Origin: Streptomyces bottropensis ATCC 25435
GTDB lineage: Bacteria > Actinomycetota > Actinomycetes > Streptomycetales > Streptomycetaceae
NCBI RefSeq assembly: GCF_000383595.1
Contig: NZ_KB911581.1
Location: 5,291,519-5,355,518, forward strand
Direction of reading: 5' to 3'
DNA: 64,000 bases
Shown here: positions 62,384 through 64,000 of the stretch, in pieces
Numbering within the stretch: the first letter of the stretch is position 1
Layout: every line of letters starts with the position of its first letter
Position numbers and translations under genes: made by a program
The notes under the pieces: model-generated
The model's database searches: none
Seen by the model: only the letters and a program-made list of their open reading frames with translations
What the model was told of the DNA's origin: nothing

Positions 62384-64000
62384 TCAACCCATCGTCTTGG
62401 CGCTCTGCGTCCTCCGTCGCTGCGCAGGCGTCATGGCGCCAGGCCCTTCCTGCTCGTCCGGGCGCAGGCACTCGATCAGGTAGTCGCCGGTGTCGGGGGC
62501 ACGGGTCACACCGTGCGTCTCGCTGCCGAAGCCGGGGAAGTGGCGGTCGAAGGACTCCAGGGCGCTGAGGTAGCGCAGGAGAGGGCCCTCTTCCTCCCCG
62601 ATGCTTTCGCCCGGCATGAGGACCGGGATGCCGGGCGGCGTCACTGTGACCATCGCCGCGGCGACGCGGCCCGGTGCGTCCCTCAGACGGATCCGTTCTG
62701 TGCCGCCGCGGATTAGGCGCTCATAGCACAGCTGGGGCGGGGCGACCGGCTCCGGGAGCTGCTGGAAGGCCCGGTCGAGTAGTTCGACCAGACAGGCATC
62801 CCGCAAGTGGTCGTGCATCTCCTGGCAGAGATCGCGCAGACTGCGCCCTGTGTAGCGCCGCGGGTGCTCGGCGACCAGGGCGGGCAGCACGCGGTCCAGC
62901 GGGGCATCACCGTCGTAAAGGTCCTTGAAGTCCATCAGGGCGTCCAGAAGCGTGCCCCATTTGCCCTTGGTGATGCCCATGGAGAACAGCACCAGCGTGG
63001 TGTAGCTGTCGGTCTTCTCCACGACGATGCCGCGCGTGGTCAGATAGGCGGTGAGGACGCGCGCCGGGATGCCCCACTCGGACATCGCACCGGTCGCGTC
63101 GAGCCCCGGGCAGGTCAGGGTGACCTTGATCGGGTCGAGCATGCAGTAGCCATCGGCCAGGCCGGGGAAGCCGTGCCAGACCGCGTCGGATGCGAGGTGC
63201 CAACAGGATGCCTCGGTCCGCAGCAAGTCCGCCGGAGCCTCATCGAACGGTAGCCGCGTCCCGCTCGCGGGGTCAGTCACCTCATCCGGCTGCCACACTC
63301 CGAAGAACCAAGGCGGCCGGTCCCCGGCGGCCTTGATCCGCCGTCCGATCCGCACCATCTCCTGGCGGAACCGGACCGCCTCCGAGATCGCCTCGTCGAT
63401 CAGCCACTGCCCTTGCGGACCGTCCATCATCGCGGTGGCCACGTCCAATGAGGCGATCATCGGATACAGCGGTGACGTCGTGCCGTGCATCATGAGCGCT
63501 TCGTTGAACCGGTCGTGCTCCACCGGCGCCCGCGGGGCGGGCCGGACGTGCACCATGGCGCCCTGCGACAACGCGGCCAGCAGTTTGTGGGTGGACTGGG
63601 TCGCGAAGACCGTCGGCCGGTCGGGGCCGGTGAAGGCCTTCTCGTCCACCGACATGCCGTAGCGCCCCGCGTAGAGCGGATGGAAGCGGGCGTACGCGAA
63701 CCACGCTTCGTCGAAGTGCAGCCGGGGGGTACTGGCCGCGAAGGCCCGGGCCGCCGCCGACGCGTCGTAGCACAGGCCGTCGTACGTGGAGTTGGTGAAC
63801 ACCGCGTACTGGGGACGCGACGACACCGCGCCCGCTGTGAGAGGGCTCGTCGCAATCCGCGCCGCCACCGAGTCCGCCGCGATCTCGGCCGGAGGCAGCG
63901 GCCCGGCAAGCCCGTAGCCGTTGCGGGTAGGCACCAGGTACACCGGTCGGGCTCCGGAGACGACCAAGCCTTGCAGGATCGACTTGTGGCAGTTGCGGTC
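62384..64000 (-). CDS. Orn/Lys/Arg decarboxylase (partial)
   Basis: This is a PLP-dependent basic amino-acid decarboxylase; the N terminus lies beyond the window. The visible 538 residues begin inside the PLP domain (RNCHKSILQGLVVSGARPVY). The Schiff-base lysine is in ATQSTHKLLAALSQG, preceded by the acidic LHFDEAWFAYARFHPLYAGR. The C-terminal Orn/DAP/Arg decarboxylase domain follows (VTPPGIPVLMPGE). Substrate (lysine, ornithine or arginine) cannot be told. Confidence 0.9.
   Translation of the reverse strand, partial: DRNCHKSILQGLVVSGARPVYLVPTRNGYGLAGPLPPAEIAADSVAARIATSPLTAGAVSSRPQYAVFTNSTYDGLCYDASAAARAFAASTPRLHFDEAWFAYARFHPLYAGRYGMSVDEKAFTGPDRPTVFATQSTHKLLAALSQGAMVHVRPAPRAPVEHDRFNEALMMHGTTSPLYPMIASLDVATAMMDGPQGQWLIDEAISEAVRFRQEMVRIGRRIKAAGDRPPWFFGVWQPDEVTDPASGTRLPFDEAPADLLRTEASCWHLASDAVWHGFPGLADGYCMLDPIKVTLTCPGLDATGAMSEWGIPARVLTAYLTTRGIVVEKTDSYTTLVLFSMGITKGKWGTLLDALMDFKDLYDGDAPLDRVLPALVAEHPRRYTGRSLRDLCQEMHDHLRDACLVELLDRAFQQLPEPVAPPQLCYERLIRGGTERIRLRDAPGRVAAAMVTVTPPGIPVLMPGESIGEEEGPLLRYLSALESFDRHFPGFGSETHGVTRAPDTGDYLIECLRPDEQEGPGAMTPAQRRRTQSAKTMG

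Noticed and set aside
1..64000. CRISPR arrays, tRNA or rRNA genes, integration site at a tRNA
   Set aside because: No regularly spaced repeats and no tRNA-like cloverleaf or rRNA sequence were noticed. The CBB island therefore shows no tRNA-linked integration; this was judged by eye only.

Overview
The window is high-GC actinobacterial DNA, most likely from a Streptomyces chromosome. Pointers are GTG/TTG starts behind GGAGG-type ribosome sites, a cellobiose cebR-cebEFG-bglC locus with CebR-type operators, an AfsR/SARP-type regulator, Tat-exported enzymes, and many decayed insertion sequences of the kind common in Streptomyces. No tRNA, rRNA or CRISPR array was recognised.

Layout. (1) 1-7735: the 3' half of a complex I operon (partial nuoH, then nuoIJKLMN), tightly coupled. 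(2) 7.8-9.6 kb: a decayed ISL3-type transposase and a possible small membrane-protein gene. (3) 9.66-24.29 kb: a Calvin-Benson-Bassham (CBB) carbon-fixation island. The minus strand carries cbbL-cbbS-cbbX, then after a 0.7 kb gap cbbE-cbbT-cbbP. It also carries a GAF sensor kinase/NarL-type regulator pair directly upstream of cbbL and a class I fructose-bisphosphate aldolase. The plus strand carries a LysR regulator (cbbR candidate), glpX and cbbY. The Rubisco is red-type form I with all active-site residues and a matching CbbX activase; an array of TCAAGT/ACTTGA motifs lies just upstream of cbbL. (4) 24.3-32.8 kb: a scrapyard of mobile DNA: a group II intron 3' end with an internally inverted piece, a transposase fragment, tandem tyrosine recombinases (the second frameshifted), a truncated dehydrogenase fused to foreign DNA, and a nonsense-mutated TnpC-like gene. 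Intact here are an F420/NADP-type reductase, a seven-repeat FG-GAP lipoprotein and a small hypothetical gene.

(5) 32.87-35.28 kb: a three-gene sdpC-sdpA-sdpB operon, a homologue of the Bacillus sporulation-delaying-protein toxin system, with a strong hairpin between toxin and maturation genes and a clean intrinsic terminator. It is followed by a 1181-residue XRE-SARP-NB-ARC-TPR regulator. (6) 39-48.7 kb: IS5-type remnants, a protein with the N-terminal motif typical of Streptomyces contractile-injection-system cargo, an orphan extracytoplasmic domain protein, a GT-C-like membrane protein, a possible telomere-associated-protein fragment and a large secreted alpha/beta hydrolase. (7) 49.6-55.9 kb: cebR, cebE, cebF, cebG and bglC for cello-oligosaccharide sensing, uptake and hydrolysis. 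(8) 56.1-64 kb: an IS with 33-bp perfect terminal repeats but a broken transposase, a CASTOR/POLLUX-type ion channel, a Tat-exported amino-acid oxidase, a histidine-kinase fragment and a partial Orn/Lys/Arg decarboxylase.

Working together: the CBB genes supply all enzymes peculiar to the cycle (PRK, Rubisco, activase) plus transketolase, epimerase, aldolase, bisphosphatase and CbbY repair. Phosphoglycerate kinase, GAPDH and ribose-5-phosphate isomerase must come from elsewhere, and no hydrogenase or CO dehydrogenase is visible here to supply reductant. Mobile-element debris on both sides suggests that the CBB block was acquired next to the nuo operon. The most interesting systems are the regulated CBB island, the actinobacterial sdp operon with its atypical SdpC, and the putative injection-system cargo gene. 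All functional calls rest on reading motifs by eye; none was tested by database search.
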